A stretch of DNA of 64,000 bases from Flavobacterium hibernum (GTDB taxonomy: Bacteria > Bacteroidota > Bacteroidia > Flavobacteriales > Flavobacteriaceae). Position 1 is the first letter of the stretch. Each line of letters opens with the position of its first letter. Location: assembly GCF_000832125.1 (NCBI RefSeq), contig NZ_JPRK01000006.1:62001-126000 (forward strand), read 5' to 3'. This document shows, in pieces, positions 1 to 8,185 of this stretch. The translations under genes were made by a program, and so were the position numbers. A model generated the notes under the pieces. It was not told where the DNA came from. It worked only from the letters and a program-made list of their open reading frames with translations, and did not search any database.

Positions 1-1497
1 GCTGATGGATACGTTTCGCGAATAAAGATTTCAACTTTTGGAAACGGAAAATGTATCTATATTACTCATGCGAACGGATATACCTCGGTTTACGGACATT
101 TGCAGACTACAGTAGGTTCAATTCAGGATTATGTATTAAAAACGCATTATAAAGAAAAGGCATATGAAATTGAAATGTTTCTAAAGCCAAACGAATTGCC
201 GGTTACAAAAGGGCAAATAATTGGGCTTTCGGGAAACACAGGATCTTCTGAAGGTCCGCATTTGCATTTTGAAATTCGTGATACTAAAACAGAATTTGTT
301 ATTAATCCGATTTTTTTCGGATTCGATAAAAATATAAAAGACACCAAAAAACCTACTATTTCCAGTGTCTATGTTTATCCAATGGATAATTCTACAGTAA
401 ATCAATCTAAACAGCCTTTGTTGTTAAATCTTGCGTTACAAAAAGATGGTACATATTTGGCAAACAAAGTAAAAGCAAATGGAAAAATTGGTTTTGGGAT
501 TGTAGCTGTCGATTTTGATGATGTTTCATTTAATAAAAATGGAGTATTTAACGTTTCAACTTTCTTAAACGGAAATCAAAATTATAATTATCAGTTCAAT
601 ACCTATTCATTTGATGAAATGCGTTATGTAAATGCTCTAATTGATTATGGTCGATATAAAAAATCGGGACAACGTGTTCAAAAGATGTTTATGAAAACTC
701 CTTTTGCGTTAAGTATTATTAAAACCGATGCGCTTAGAGGTATTGTTCCGGTTGAGCCAAATTTAGCGTCAACTTATAGAATTGAAGTTTCTGATTATTT
801 CGGTAATTTAAATACCGTAACCGTTCCGGTTGAGTTTGACTCGGCTACACCAATTGTAAAAGCGGAACCCGTAACCTCAAAATATTTTATTAATATAAAT
901 AAAGATACCAATTTCGAAAAAGATAATATGTCGGTGTTTTTTCCTGCCGGAACTTTTTACGATGATTTTAATTTGAATTTCGATGTTAAAAATAATCGTA
1001 TTTATATCCATGATGATACCGTGCCAGTTCATTCAAATTTTATTGTTACAATTAAAGATAGTTCATATCCGGAAGCGCTTAGAGATAAGCTTTTTGTAGG
1101 AAGATTTAGCGGGAATAGTGTTAGTTATAACGGAACAATGAGAAAAAGTGATTCTTTTGCGGCTAAATCAAAAATTCTAGGACAATTCGGATTGGTTTTA
1201 GATACTATTGCGCCAACAATTAAAATTGTAAAACCAATACAGGATAAATGGATTACTGGGGTTAAGAAAATTGATTTTATCATTAATGATTCATCTTCAG
1301 GAATTAAATCTTATAACGGATATTTAAACGGAAAGTGGGTTTTGTTCGAATATGAAAATAAATCAAAAAAAATCACATATACTTTTGATGATGAAATGGT
1401 TGCCGAAGGAGCAAACGATTTAAAAATTGAAGTAATTGATAATGTGGGTAATTCTGCTATCTTTGAAACTCATTTTTTTAGAAGTCAACAAAAATAA
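1..1497 (+). CDS. M23 family metallopeptidase (5' end outside window)
   Basis: Cell-envelope zinc metallopeptidase of the lysostaphin/M23 type, expected to cut peptidoglycan cross-links. The reading frame is open from the first base, so the N-terminus lies outside the window and the internal Met at 100 is not the start. The first ~110 visible residues hold the M23 core: HANGYTSVYGHL (about residues 24-35) and the zinc-binding GPHLHFEIR (about residues 86-94). The upstream HxxxD half is missing. The remaining ~390 residues are beta-rich, Asn/Asp-rich and resemble Ig-like accessory domains rather than a second enzyme. A TonB-dependent receptor begins 11 bases after the stop, so the two are probably co-transcribed. 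Family assignment is firm; the substrate is inferred. Confidence 0.9.
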   Translation, partial: ADGYVSRIKISTFGNGKCIYITHANGYTSVYGHLQTTVGSIQDYVLKTHYKEKAYEIEMFLKPNELPVTKGQIIGLSGNTGSSEGPHLHFEIRDTKTEFVINPIFFGFDKNIKDTKKPTISSVYVYPMDNSTVNQSKQPLLLNLALQKDGTYLANKVKANGKIGFGIVAVDFDDVSFNKNGVFNVSTFLNGNQNYNYQFNTYSFDEMRYVNALIDYGRYKKSGQRVQKMFMKTPFALSIIKTDALRGIVPVEPNLASTYRIEVSDYFGNLNTVTVPVEFDSATPIVKAEPVTSKYFININKDTNFEKDNMSVFFPAGTFYDDFNLNFDVKNNRIYIHDDTVPVHSNFIVTIKDSSYPEALRDKLFVGRFSGNSVSYNGTMRKSDSFAAKSKILGQFGLVLDTIAPTIKIVKPIQDKWITGVKKIDFIINDSSSGIKSYNGYLNGKWVLFEYENKSKKITYTFDDEMVAEGANDLKIEVIDNVGNSAIFETHFFRSQQK

Positions 1498-1508
1498 AAC
1501 CAAAGCGT

Positions 1509-3968
1509 TTGAATAATATTAGGTTAATATTCGTTTTTCTTTTTTTATGCATTACTAGTGTTTCATTTGCTCAAAGTGCTCATGTAAAGGGAGTTATTTT
1601 AGACAATGAAAATCATCCTGCCGTTGGTGTAAATATTACTTCTTCAGGCAATGCCACGCAAACAGATAATAATGGTTTTTTTGAAATTAATATCCCTTCT
1701 AATAAAAAGGTATCATTAATTTTTACTCATATTTCGCTAAAAATGATGAGCTTGACGGTAAGTTTAAAGCCCAACGAGATTTTTGTTTTTAACCCCGTGA
1801 TGAGTAATTCCGAAGAACAAATGGGAGAAGTTTTTGTTTCTTCAAAAAGTAAAAAACGCGTTCAGGGAATTACAACTGTTGATGCAGCTACAATAAAAAG
1901 AATTCCGGGTGCCAATGCCGGAATCGAGAATGTTTTAAAAACCTTGCCCGGAGTAAACTCTAATAATGAATTAAGCACACAATATGCTGTACGTGGCGGA
2001 AACTACGATGAGAATTTAGTTTATGTAAATGAAATTGAAGTTTATCGTCCGTTTTTAATTCGTTCAGGACAACAAGAGGGATTGAGTTTTACAAATACTG
2101 ATTTAGTTCAAAATGTTGATTTTTCGGCAGGAGGATTTCAGGCTAAATTTGGAGATAAATTATCCTCTGTTTTAGATATTACTTATCGAAAGCCAACTCA
2201 ATTTGGCGCTTCGCTCGAAGCTAGTTTACTAGGGGGAAGTGTTGCTGTTGATGCCGTTTCTAAAAACAAAAAATGGTCAGCCGTAACCGGTGTTCGTTAT
2301 CGAAACAATAGTTTATTGGTCAATAGTCAGGATACTCAAACGAATTATACTCCAACTTTTGCCGACATTCAAACGAATATTAATTATGATATTTCTAAAA
2401 AATGGCAAATGAGTTTTTTGGGGAATATCTCTCAAAATAAATACTTATATCAGCCTTTAACGCGTGAAACAAAATTTGGAACTATAGATCAGCCAATGTC
2501 GCTCGCGGTATATTATGAAGGTAAAGAAAGAGATCAATATGATACTTATTTTGGAGCATTAAAAACGACTTATAAAGTGTCTTCGAGCTTTACGTTAAAA
2601 TTTATTGGATCTCTTTTTCATACAATAGAACAAGAGCATTTTGATATTTTGGCACAATATCGTTTAGGAAATGTTGGTGAAGACCAAACAGCTCAAGTCG
2701 ATTTTACTCGTGGAATTGGTTCGCAATTAAGTCATGCCAGAAACGATTTAGATGCATTAATTGCAAATGCAGAAGTAAAAGGTTTTAAAGAATGGAAAAA
2801 TGACAGCCAATTAGAGTTTGGACTTAAATATACGAGAGAATCTATTCGTGACAGAATTGTAGAGTGGGAGATGATCGACTCGGCCGGGTTTTCTATAAAT
2901 CCTCCAATTGCAGTTTTACCTCAAAATAATCAGCCTTATCAACCCTATACAGGTCCGCTTTTGCCATATCAAGATGTTCGTGCTACAAATTACAACACGA
3001 TAAACAGGTTTTCTGGTTATGCACAATACAATAAAAAAACTGAAATTGGATCAAATCAAGTTTGGTACAATGTAGGAGCGCGTTTTCAGAGTTGGAATGT
3101 TTCTGGCGCTGCGGTCAATGGAAAAAATCAAATTGTTTTTAGTCCGCGTGCACAATTTGCTATAAAGCCAGATTGGGATATGGATATGATTTTTAGGCTT
3201 TCGGGAGGATTGTATCATCAGCCGCCGTTTTATAGAGAGCTTCGGGATTTAGATGGAGTTGTGAATCCAAATGTAAAAGCGCAGGAATCTGTTCATGTGG
3301 TTTTGAGTAACGATTACAATTTTAAAATGTGGAATCGTCCTTTTAAATGGGTTACAGAACTGTATTACAAATCACTTTCAGATGTAAATGTGTATTCGAT
3401 AGATAATGTTCGAATTCGTTATGTTGCCAATAACAATGCGACCGCTTATGCCCAAGGTTTAGATTTTAGATTAAATGGAGAATTTGTTCCGGGAACAGAA
3501 TCTTGGATTAGTTTTGGATATTTAAAAACTGAAGAAAACTATGAAAATAAAGGATATATAGCCAGACCAACAGATCAACGTTTAAAATTTGCGATGTTGT
3601 TTCAGGATTATATGCCAAATATTCCGAGTGTAAAATTATACCTGAATTTGGTGTATAATACTGGTTTACCTGGTGGAGCTCCCGCATATTCGGATCCGTA
3701 TTTATATCAAAACCGATTGAATGATTATCGCAGAGCCGATGTTGGTTTTGCTAAAGTGTTTGTTGATAGTAATACGAAAACTGCAAAAGCAAATTGGTTA
3801 AAAAACTTCAAAGAATTATCTGTTGGAGTAGAGATTTTTAATCTTTTCAATAATCAAAACGCAATAACCAATACTTGGGTTCGTGATGTATATTCTAAAA
3901 ATCAATATGCAATTCCAAATTACATGACTTCGAGAGTTTTTAATGTGAAAATTAATGCAAGATTGTGA
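1509..3968 (+). CDS. TonB-dependent receptor with carboxypeptidase-like N-terminal domain
   Basis: Outer-membrane active transporter. A signal peptide ending SFAQ (residues 1-22) supports the TTG start, because the next in-frame ATG would remove the signal. Residues ~25-110 form a CarboxypepD_reg-like beta-sandwich (HVKGVILDNENHPAVGVNI). The plug follows at about 110-230 (VLKTLPGVNSNNELSTQYAVRGGNYDEN contains the typical GGNYDEN-type plug motif), then a long barrel ending at Leu819. No SusD partner is adjacent, so a glycan-uptake role is not supported. The ligand is unknown. The stop overlaps the start of the next gene (GTGA), which suggests translational coupling. Confidence 0.88.
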   Translation: MNNIRLIFVFLFLCITSVSFAQSAHVKGVILDNENHPAVGVNITSSGNATQTDNNGFFEINIPSNKKVSLIFTHISLKMMSLTVSLKPNEIFVFNPVMSNSEEQMGEVFVSSKSKKRVQGITTVDAATIKRIPGANAGIENVLKTLPGVNSNNELSTQYAVRGGNYDENLVYVNEIEVYRPFLIRSGQQEGLSFTNTDLVQNVDFSAGGFQAKFGDKLSSVLDITYRKPTQFGASLEASLLGGSVAVDAVSKNKKWSAVTGVRYRNNSLLVNSQDTQTNYTPTFADIQTNINYDISKKWQMSFLGNISQNKYLYQPLTRETKFGTIDQPMSLAVYYEGKERDQYDTYFGALKTTYKVSSSFTLKFIGSLFHTIEQEHFDILAQYRLGNVGEDQTAQVDFTRGIGSQLSHARNDLDALIANAEVKGFKEWKNDSQLEFGLKYTRESIRDRIVEWEMIDSAGFSINPPIAVLPQNNQPYQPYTGPLLPYQDVRATNYNTINRFSGYAQYNKKTEIGSNQVWYNVGARFQSWNVSGAAVNGKNQIVFSPRAQFAIKPDWDMDMIFRLSGGLYHQPPFYRELRDLDGVVNPNVKAQESVHVVLSNDYNFKMWNRPFKWVTELYYKSLSDVNVYSIDNVRIRYVANNNATAYAQGLDFRLNGEFVPGTESWISFGYLKTEENYENKGYIARPTDQRLKFAMLFQDYMPNIPSVKLYLNLVYNTGLPGGAPAYSDPYLYQNRLNDYRRADVGFAKVFVDSNTKTAKANWLKNFKELSVGVEIFNLFNNQNAITNTWVRDVYSKNQYAIPNYMTSRVFNVKINARL

Positions 3969-4537
3969 TTCGAATACATGAAAGAAGAAAGAAAATTTTT
4001 TACGTTCCGGGAATGATTTCGTTGGTTCTGATTTCTGTTTTATGCTTTTATCATTTTTATAAAGTAGACGCTTTTAAAGTTTATGGCTCCTTAGATATTT
4101 CTTTAGTTCCGAATAAAGAAGAATTTGAAAAGTATAAAGTTAAAGACTTAAGAAAATACAAAGATTTTGTTTTTAATGGTGAAAAAACGCAAGAACTCAA
4201 ATTGCAAGAACTAAGGTTTTTTGTGCGAGAATTAGTTAAGGAATATGATACTATAAATGGAGCGAAAATTCATTTTAGTTCAAAAGCAGATTACAATACT
4301 TTTGTAAATGTTATTGATATTTTGACAGTAGAGAAGGTTCCAACTTGGGCTCCGTACAAAGATGATATATATGTATTAACGAGTACTAAACCAAAACATA
4401 AACAAGATCATAGGTTTATTTGTGGAACTATTGCTTATTCAAGAGAAAACACGCTTCGAATGGAGGAAGAAAACAAAAAAAAAGAACTTCACATTTTTCA
4501 GGTTTCTTTTTTGAGAGAACAATGGATTCTTTTCTAG
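3965..4537 (+). CDS. Single-pass membrane protein, ExbD-like periplasmic domain (tentative)
   Basis: A 190-residue protein with a basic N-terminus (MIRIHERRKK) and one hydrophobic segment at about 15-33, followed by a soluble domain. The stretch around residues 98-135 (GAKIHFSSKADYNTFVNVID and VPTWAPYKDDIYVL) resembles the ExbD/TolR periplasmic fold: a beta-strand, a 'yxxvvxvid' helix and a closing strand. The acidic residue that ExbD carries within its membrane helix is not seen, so a proton-driven role is doubtful. The GTG start overlaps the receptor stop by four bases, which links it physically to that receptor. Function is inferred; it may be a structural or accessory protein. Confidence 0.6.
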   Translation: MIRIHERRKKIFYVPGMISLVLISVLCFYHFYKVDAFKVYGSLDISLVPNKEEFEKYKVKDLRKYKDFVFNGEKTQELKLQELRFFVRELVKEYDTINGAKIHFSSKADYNTFVNVIDILTVEKVPTWAPYKDDIYVLTSTKPKHKQDHRFICGTIAYSRENTLRMEEENKKKELHIFQVSFLREQWILF

Positions 4538-4599
4538 GTTATCTTGGGATTGTGTTTCTCAACATCTTTGCCCTAGTAAAATTCAATAAAAATAAATAA
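4522..4599 (+). CDS. Possible 25-residue membrane peptide
   Basis: A short ATG-initiated frame that overlaps the 3' end of the ExbD-like gene by 16 bases in another frame. It starts MDSFLGYLGIVFL and ends FNKNK before TAA: one hydrophobic span with a basic tail, the layout of single-pass small membrane proteins. The overlap would allow re-initiation after the upstream gene. There is no homology evidence and such short frames arise by chance, so this is a weak candidate. Confidence 0.25.
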   Translation: MDSFLGYLGIVFLNIFALVKFNKNK

Positions 4600-4646
4600 T
4601 ACAATCAAAAATACTATATTTGATATTCTAAATATAATTCGCATAC

Positions 4647-5369
4647 ATGAAAAATTCCTTAAAATATATAGCCTTAGTAATCATCGGGACATTAGTAAGT
4701 TGTAAAGATGAAGCTCAGAAACCTAAAGTAATTTATGATGCTGGTAGTAAATCAAATGTTGTTGCAAAAACAGATTCAACACAGATTGAGATTGCTGATT
4801 TACCAATTCAGATGGAAGGAACGAATTATTTAATTCATCCGGTAGGAGATTTGCGCGTTTTCGAAAAAGGTTCAAAAGCACGTTATGGTTCTTCAAGTGT
4901 AAACGATGTGAGTTTTACAATCTCTAATTTGGGAGAGTATGAGATTACTGGTTATTTACAAAACTTGAAATTTCAAAAAGTAGATTCAGATTCTATTCGA
5001 CCTTTATCAGATAAGCCTGTTTTAATCTTAACAGCGACTTATTTGAAGACTGTTGCCGATAGAACTCAGAATAAAGTAATGGTTTATACCCTAACGGATT
5101 CTGATACCAATAAAGATGGTAAAATCGATACTAGCGATATTAAAACATTGTATTTAAGCGATATTAGCGGAGAGCATTTTACTAAAGTATCTGAAGATCT
5201 TCAGGAATTAGTAGATTGGAGTTTAATTGAATCTAAAAATCGTTTGTATTTTAGAACTATTGAAGATACGAACCAAAACGGACAATTTGATAAAAACGAT
5301 GTTTTGCATTATAACTATATTGATTTAGGTTCTAAAAAATGGGAAGTTAAAAGTTATAAACCTATTTAA
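4647..5369 (+). CDS. Lipoprotein with two EF-hand-like calcium loops
   Basis: Signal sequence with lipobox LVSC (Cys19), so predicted to be a lipoprotein. Two acidic loops fit EF-hand/dockerin-type calcium binding: DSDTNKDGKIDTSDI (about residues 151-165) and EDTNQNGQFDKNDV (about 206-219). The remainder is beta-rich with no enzyme motif I recognise. A TATATTTG box at 4615-4622 could be its -7 element, although no good -33 TTG is visible. It ends just before a strong bidirectional terminator. Calcium binding is inferred from the loops; the role is unknown. Confidence 0.7.
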   Translation: MKNSLKYIALVIIGTLVSCKDEAQKPKVIYDAGSKSNVVAKTDSTQIEIADLPIQMEGTNYLIHPVGDLRVFEKGSKARYGSSSVNDVSFTISNLGEYEITGYLQNLKFQKVDSDSIRPLSDKPVLILTATYLKTVADRTQNKVMVYTLTDSDTNKDGKIDTSDIKTLYLSDISGEHFTKVSEDLQELVDWSLIESKNRLYFRTIEDTNQNGQFDKNDVLHYNYIDLGSKKWEVKSYKPI

Positions 5370-5413
5370 GGTTCTAAGCTACTAAGATTCTGAGTTTCTA
5401 AGATTTGGAATCA

Positions 5414-5470
5414 AAAAGAAAAAGCTGTTTAAAAATTAAATCAATTAATTTTTAAACAGCTTTTTCTTTT
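5414..5470. terminator. Bidirectional terminator, 26-bp perfect stem
   Basis: Arms 5414-5439 and 5445-5470 are exact reverse complements around a 5-base loop (ATCAA). T-rich ends lie on both strands. It lies between the convergent EF-hand lipoprotein and DUF2971 genes and can serve both. Confidence 0.9.
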
Positions 5471-5533
5471 AATCCTTATAATCTGTGGCAAAAAAAACTC
5501 AGCAACTTAGTATCTCAGTACCTTAGCGTCTTT
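5471..5533. repeat. Right half of 'aatctgtggc' dispersed element
   Basis: Contains AATCCTTATAATCTGTGGC followed by AGCAACTTAGTATCTCAGT (5503-5521). The same two blocks in the same order recur at about 44950-44996. It directly abuts the stop of the DUF2971 gene. Confidence 0.75.
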
Positions 5534-6233
5534 ATATCAATATATCACTCTCTAAATCTGATTTCTCGATTTCAAATCCAAAACCTAAACGCTCTACCAA
5601 TTGAATAACCAGTTTTTTGTACCAGTTTTCGGATTTTGGATGAATGTAGATTTTTTCAATTAATTGTTTTAGATCGACATTGATTTTTAAACCATCATTT
5701 AGTTTTACGGTACTTTTTGAAGTGTCGGTAATAATACGGACTTCGCGCTCGTATTGAAAACTTTTTCGTTTAAATAAAAATGGGAAAAACAAATCGTCAA
5801 ACGGAATGTATTCTTTTTTATAGTCGATGTAATTAACTTCACCAATATATTGGTCAAAATTATTCTCCGGATTCAGTGCTTTTTGTAATCTGCCAATCGT
5901 CGATTGAATGGCTAATCCTTCGCTGTTTTGAGTGAAAATTTGCCACATAGCAAACGATTCATATTCGTTAATGTGCCAACTGCTTATAGCTACTTGTTCG
6001 CGTTGCGTTTTGTAGTATTTTAAAAAGTCGGGATTGTCGATGGCAAGTTTTTTAATCTCCTCAAAAGTAGGTTCGCTAAAAGTGCCTTCGTATTGATCTT
6101 CAAATTTGTCAGAACGAGACATGAATAATTTCTTAGACATTAGTAGATCTAGAAATTTTGACAAGTCCAAGTACTTCCATACAATTGTATCTGGGTCATC
6201 TGGAAGTTTTATGTTCGGATTGTTAAGATACAT
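5532..6233 (-). CDS. DUF2971 domain-containing protein
   Basis: A 233-residue protein matching the DUF2971 pattern. An N-terminal segment around FMSRSDKFEDQYEGTF corresponds to the family's 'fs....fnDp.Eg' block. A central VAISSWHINEYESFAMWQIF corresponds to 'vsCfs.....lMW..Ya', followed by EGLAIQ and V-N-Y-I-D-Y. The biochemical function of the family is not established, though members often occur near defence or stress genes. Here it stands alone between a terminator and a repeat element, so it looks like a single-gene accessory unit. Family fairly sure; function unknown. Confidence 0.75.
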   Translation of the reverse strand: MYLNNPNIKLPDDPDTIVWKYLDLSKFLDLLMSKKLFMSRSDKFEDQYEGTFSEPTFEEIKKLAIDNPDFLKYYKTQREQVAISSWHINEYESFAMWQIFTQNSEGLAIQSTIGRLQKALNPENNFDQYIGEVNYIDYKKEYIPFDDLFFPFLFKRKSFQYEREVRIITDTSKSTVKLNDGLKINVDLKQLIEKIYIHPKSENWYKKLVIQLVERLGFGFEIEKSDLESDILI

Positions 6234-6267
6234 TTCTTAAAGTTTTATATTAAAATTAAAAAAAAAT

Positions 6268-6343
6268 GCCACAGATTTCACGGATTAAAATGATTTATTT
6301 CAATGTTTAAAAAAAAATCTGTTTAATTCGTGTAATCTGTGGC
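6268..6343. repeat. Complete 'gccacagatt...aatctgtggc' intergenic element
   Basis: Starts GCCACAGATTTCACGGATTA and ends TTCGTGTAATCTGTGGC, so the ends are inverted repeats of each other. Related copies lie at 14648-14726 and 44896-44970, with a variant at 13191-13274. Confidence 0.8.
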
Positions 6344-6355
6344 CGAAAACTTTAT

Positions 6356-8185
6356 TTAAGATTCAAAAGATTGCATGGTTACTAATTTGTTGTAAGTACC
6401 GTTGCGAGCAATTAATTCGTCGTGAGTTCCTTGTTCTACGATTTTTCCTTTTTGCATCACTACAATTACGTCTGCTTTTTGGATTGTTGAAAGACGGTGC
6501 GCAATTACAATCGAAGTTCTGTTTTGCATCATATTCTCTAGGGCAATCTGAACAAATTTTTCGCTTTCAGTATCTAGTGCAGATGTAGCTTCATCCAAAA
6601 TCATAATCGGAGGGTTCTTCAATACAGCGCGAGCAATAGATAAACGTTGTTTTTGACCTCCAGAAAGTTTGTTTCCGCTATCACCAATGTTAGTGTAAAT
6701 TCCTAAAGGTAATTCGTTTACAAATTCAAAAGCATTAGCGATTTTTAGAGCTTCGATAATTTCGTCGTCTGTAGCGTCTAATTTTCCTAAGGCAATATTG
6801 GCTTTAATTGTGTCATTAAATAAAATACTATCCTGAGTAACTAATCCCATTAAGCTGCGTAGAGACTGAAGGTTCATGTCTTTGATGTTAATTCCATCAA
6901 TCGAAATCGTTCCGTCATTTACATCATAAAAACGAGTCAATAAATTAGCAATCGTACTTTTTCCACTTCCTGATTGTCCAACAAGAGCAACAGTTTGGCC
7001 TTTATTAATTTGAAGAGAAAAGTCTTTTAAAACTGTTTCGTTTTCATATTTAAAGTTGATGTTTTGGATGCAAATATTGTTGTCAAAAGTTGTCTTTTCT
7101 ATTGCGTTTTCTTTAGAGACAATTGGATTTTCTTGTTCTAGAATTTCAAGAACACGTTCAGCAGCGGCATTTCCTCTTTTTACTCCGTAAGAAGCTTTAG
7201 AGATTGCTTTTGCAGGAGTCAAAATATTATATGCTAATCCCATATAAGCGATAAATTTAGCTCCGTCTAGGGTTTTGTCAATTAAAACCATTTGACCTCC
7301 ATACCAAAGTAAAATGGCAATTACTGTAATTCCCATAAATTCACTTGCAGGAGAAGCTAAGTTTTGGCGATTACCAATGCTGTTTGATAATTTAAAAAAA
7401 CGTTCAGTTGAATTCTGGAAAACAGTATTGAAGTAATTTTCAGAATTGTAGCCTTTTACAACTTTTAGTCCACCTATAGTTTCTTCTATAGTCGATAAGA
7501 AAGTTCCTTGTTCTTGTTGTGCTTTTGAAGATTGTTTTTTAAGTTGTTTTCCAATTAAAGAAATTATATAGCCAGAAACGGGAATAAATATAAAAACAAA
7601 TAAAGTCAATTGTGGACTGATGATTAACATCGTAGCTATTGTAAAAATAATAGTTAAAGGCTCTTTTACTATAAGTTCCAGAATTGCCAAAAATGAGTTT
7701 TGTACTTCGTTTACGTCGGCAGAAATTCTTGAAATTACGTCTCCTTTTCTTTTTTCAGAATAAAAAGCCAAAGGCAGTTCAAGTGTTTTTTTATACAATG
7801 CATTTCGCATATCTCTTAAAACCCCGTTTCGTAAAAAATTAATAAAAAACATAGCTAAATAATCGGCTAAGTTTTTCAGTAAAAAGATCGAAATTATGAT
7901 CGCGACCATTACGGATAGAATATAACCAGATTCGTGTGTACCTTTTGTTGTGGTAATGTAGTAGCTTAAATAATCTTCGCCGTATTTTGGGAGTTCTAAA
8001 ATTCCTTGAAATACTGGTTTTATTCTGTTTTCTTTTGTTTTATCAAATAAAACCTGAAGCATTGGTATTAAAGCAACAAACGAAAGTGTACTAAAAAGGG
8101 CGTATAAAACATTAAAAAAGATGTTTAAGTAGGCGTATTTTTTATACGGATATATAAAAGGAACTATTTTTTTGAAATTACTCAT
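6356..8185 (-). CDS. ABC exporter, MsbA-like (fused membrane and ATPase domains)
   Basis: Half-transporter of 609 residues. The N-terminal ~340 residues hold about six membrane helices (ABC_membrane type), with the family motif GDVISRISADVNEVQNS near residue 150. The C-terminal ATPase shows Walker A (LVGQSGSGKST, about residue 400), signature LSGGQKQRLSIARAVL, Walker B IMILDEATSALD and the switch His in IVIAHRLSTIQ. It probably exports lipid A or another lipid/hydrophobic substrate from the inner membrane. The ATG overlaps the stop of the nuclease gene by four bases (ATGA), and pgm lies upstream in the same run, which fits envelope-glycan metabolism. The substrate is inferred. Confidence 0.88.
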   Translation of the reverse strand: MSNFKKIVPFIYPYKKYAYLNIFFNVLYALFSTLSFVALIPMLQVLFDKTKENRIKPVFQGILELPKYGEDYLSYYITTTKGTHESGYILSVMVAIIISIFLLKNLADYLAMFFINFLRNGVLRDMRNALYKKTLELPLAFYSEKRKGDVISRISADVNEVQNSFLAILELIVKEPLTIIFTIATMLIISPQLTLFVFIFIPVSGYIISLIGKQLKKQSSKAQQEQGTFLSTIEETIGGLKVVKGYNSENYFNTVFQNSTERFFKLSNSIGNRQNLASPASEFMGITVIAILLWYGGQMVLIDKTLDGAKFIAYMGLAYNILTPAKAISKASYGVKRGNAAAERVLEILEQENPIVSKENAIEKTTFDNNICIQNINFKYENETVLKDFSLQINKGQTVALVGQSGSGKSTIANLLTRFYDVNDGTISIDGINIKDMNLQSLRSLMGLVTQDSILFNDTIKANIALGKLDATDDEIIEALKIANAFEFVNELPLGIYTNIGDSGNKLSGGQKQRLSIARAVLKNPPIMILDEATSALDTESEKFVQIALENMMQNRTSIVIAHRLSTIQKADVIVVMQKGKIVEQGTHDELIARNGTYNKLVTMQSFES

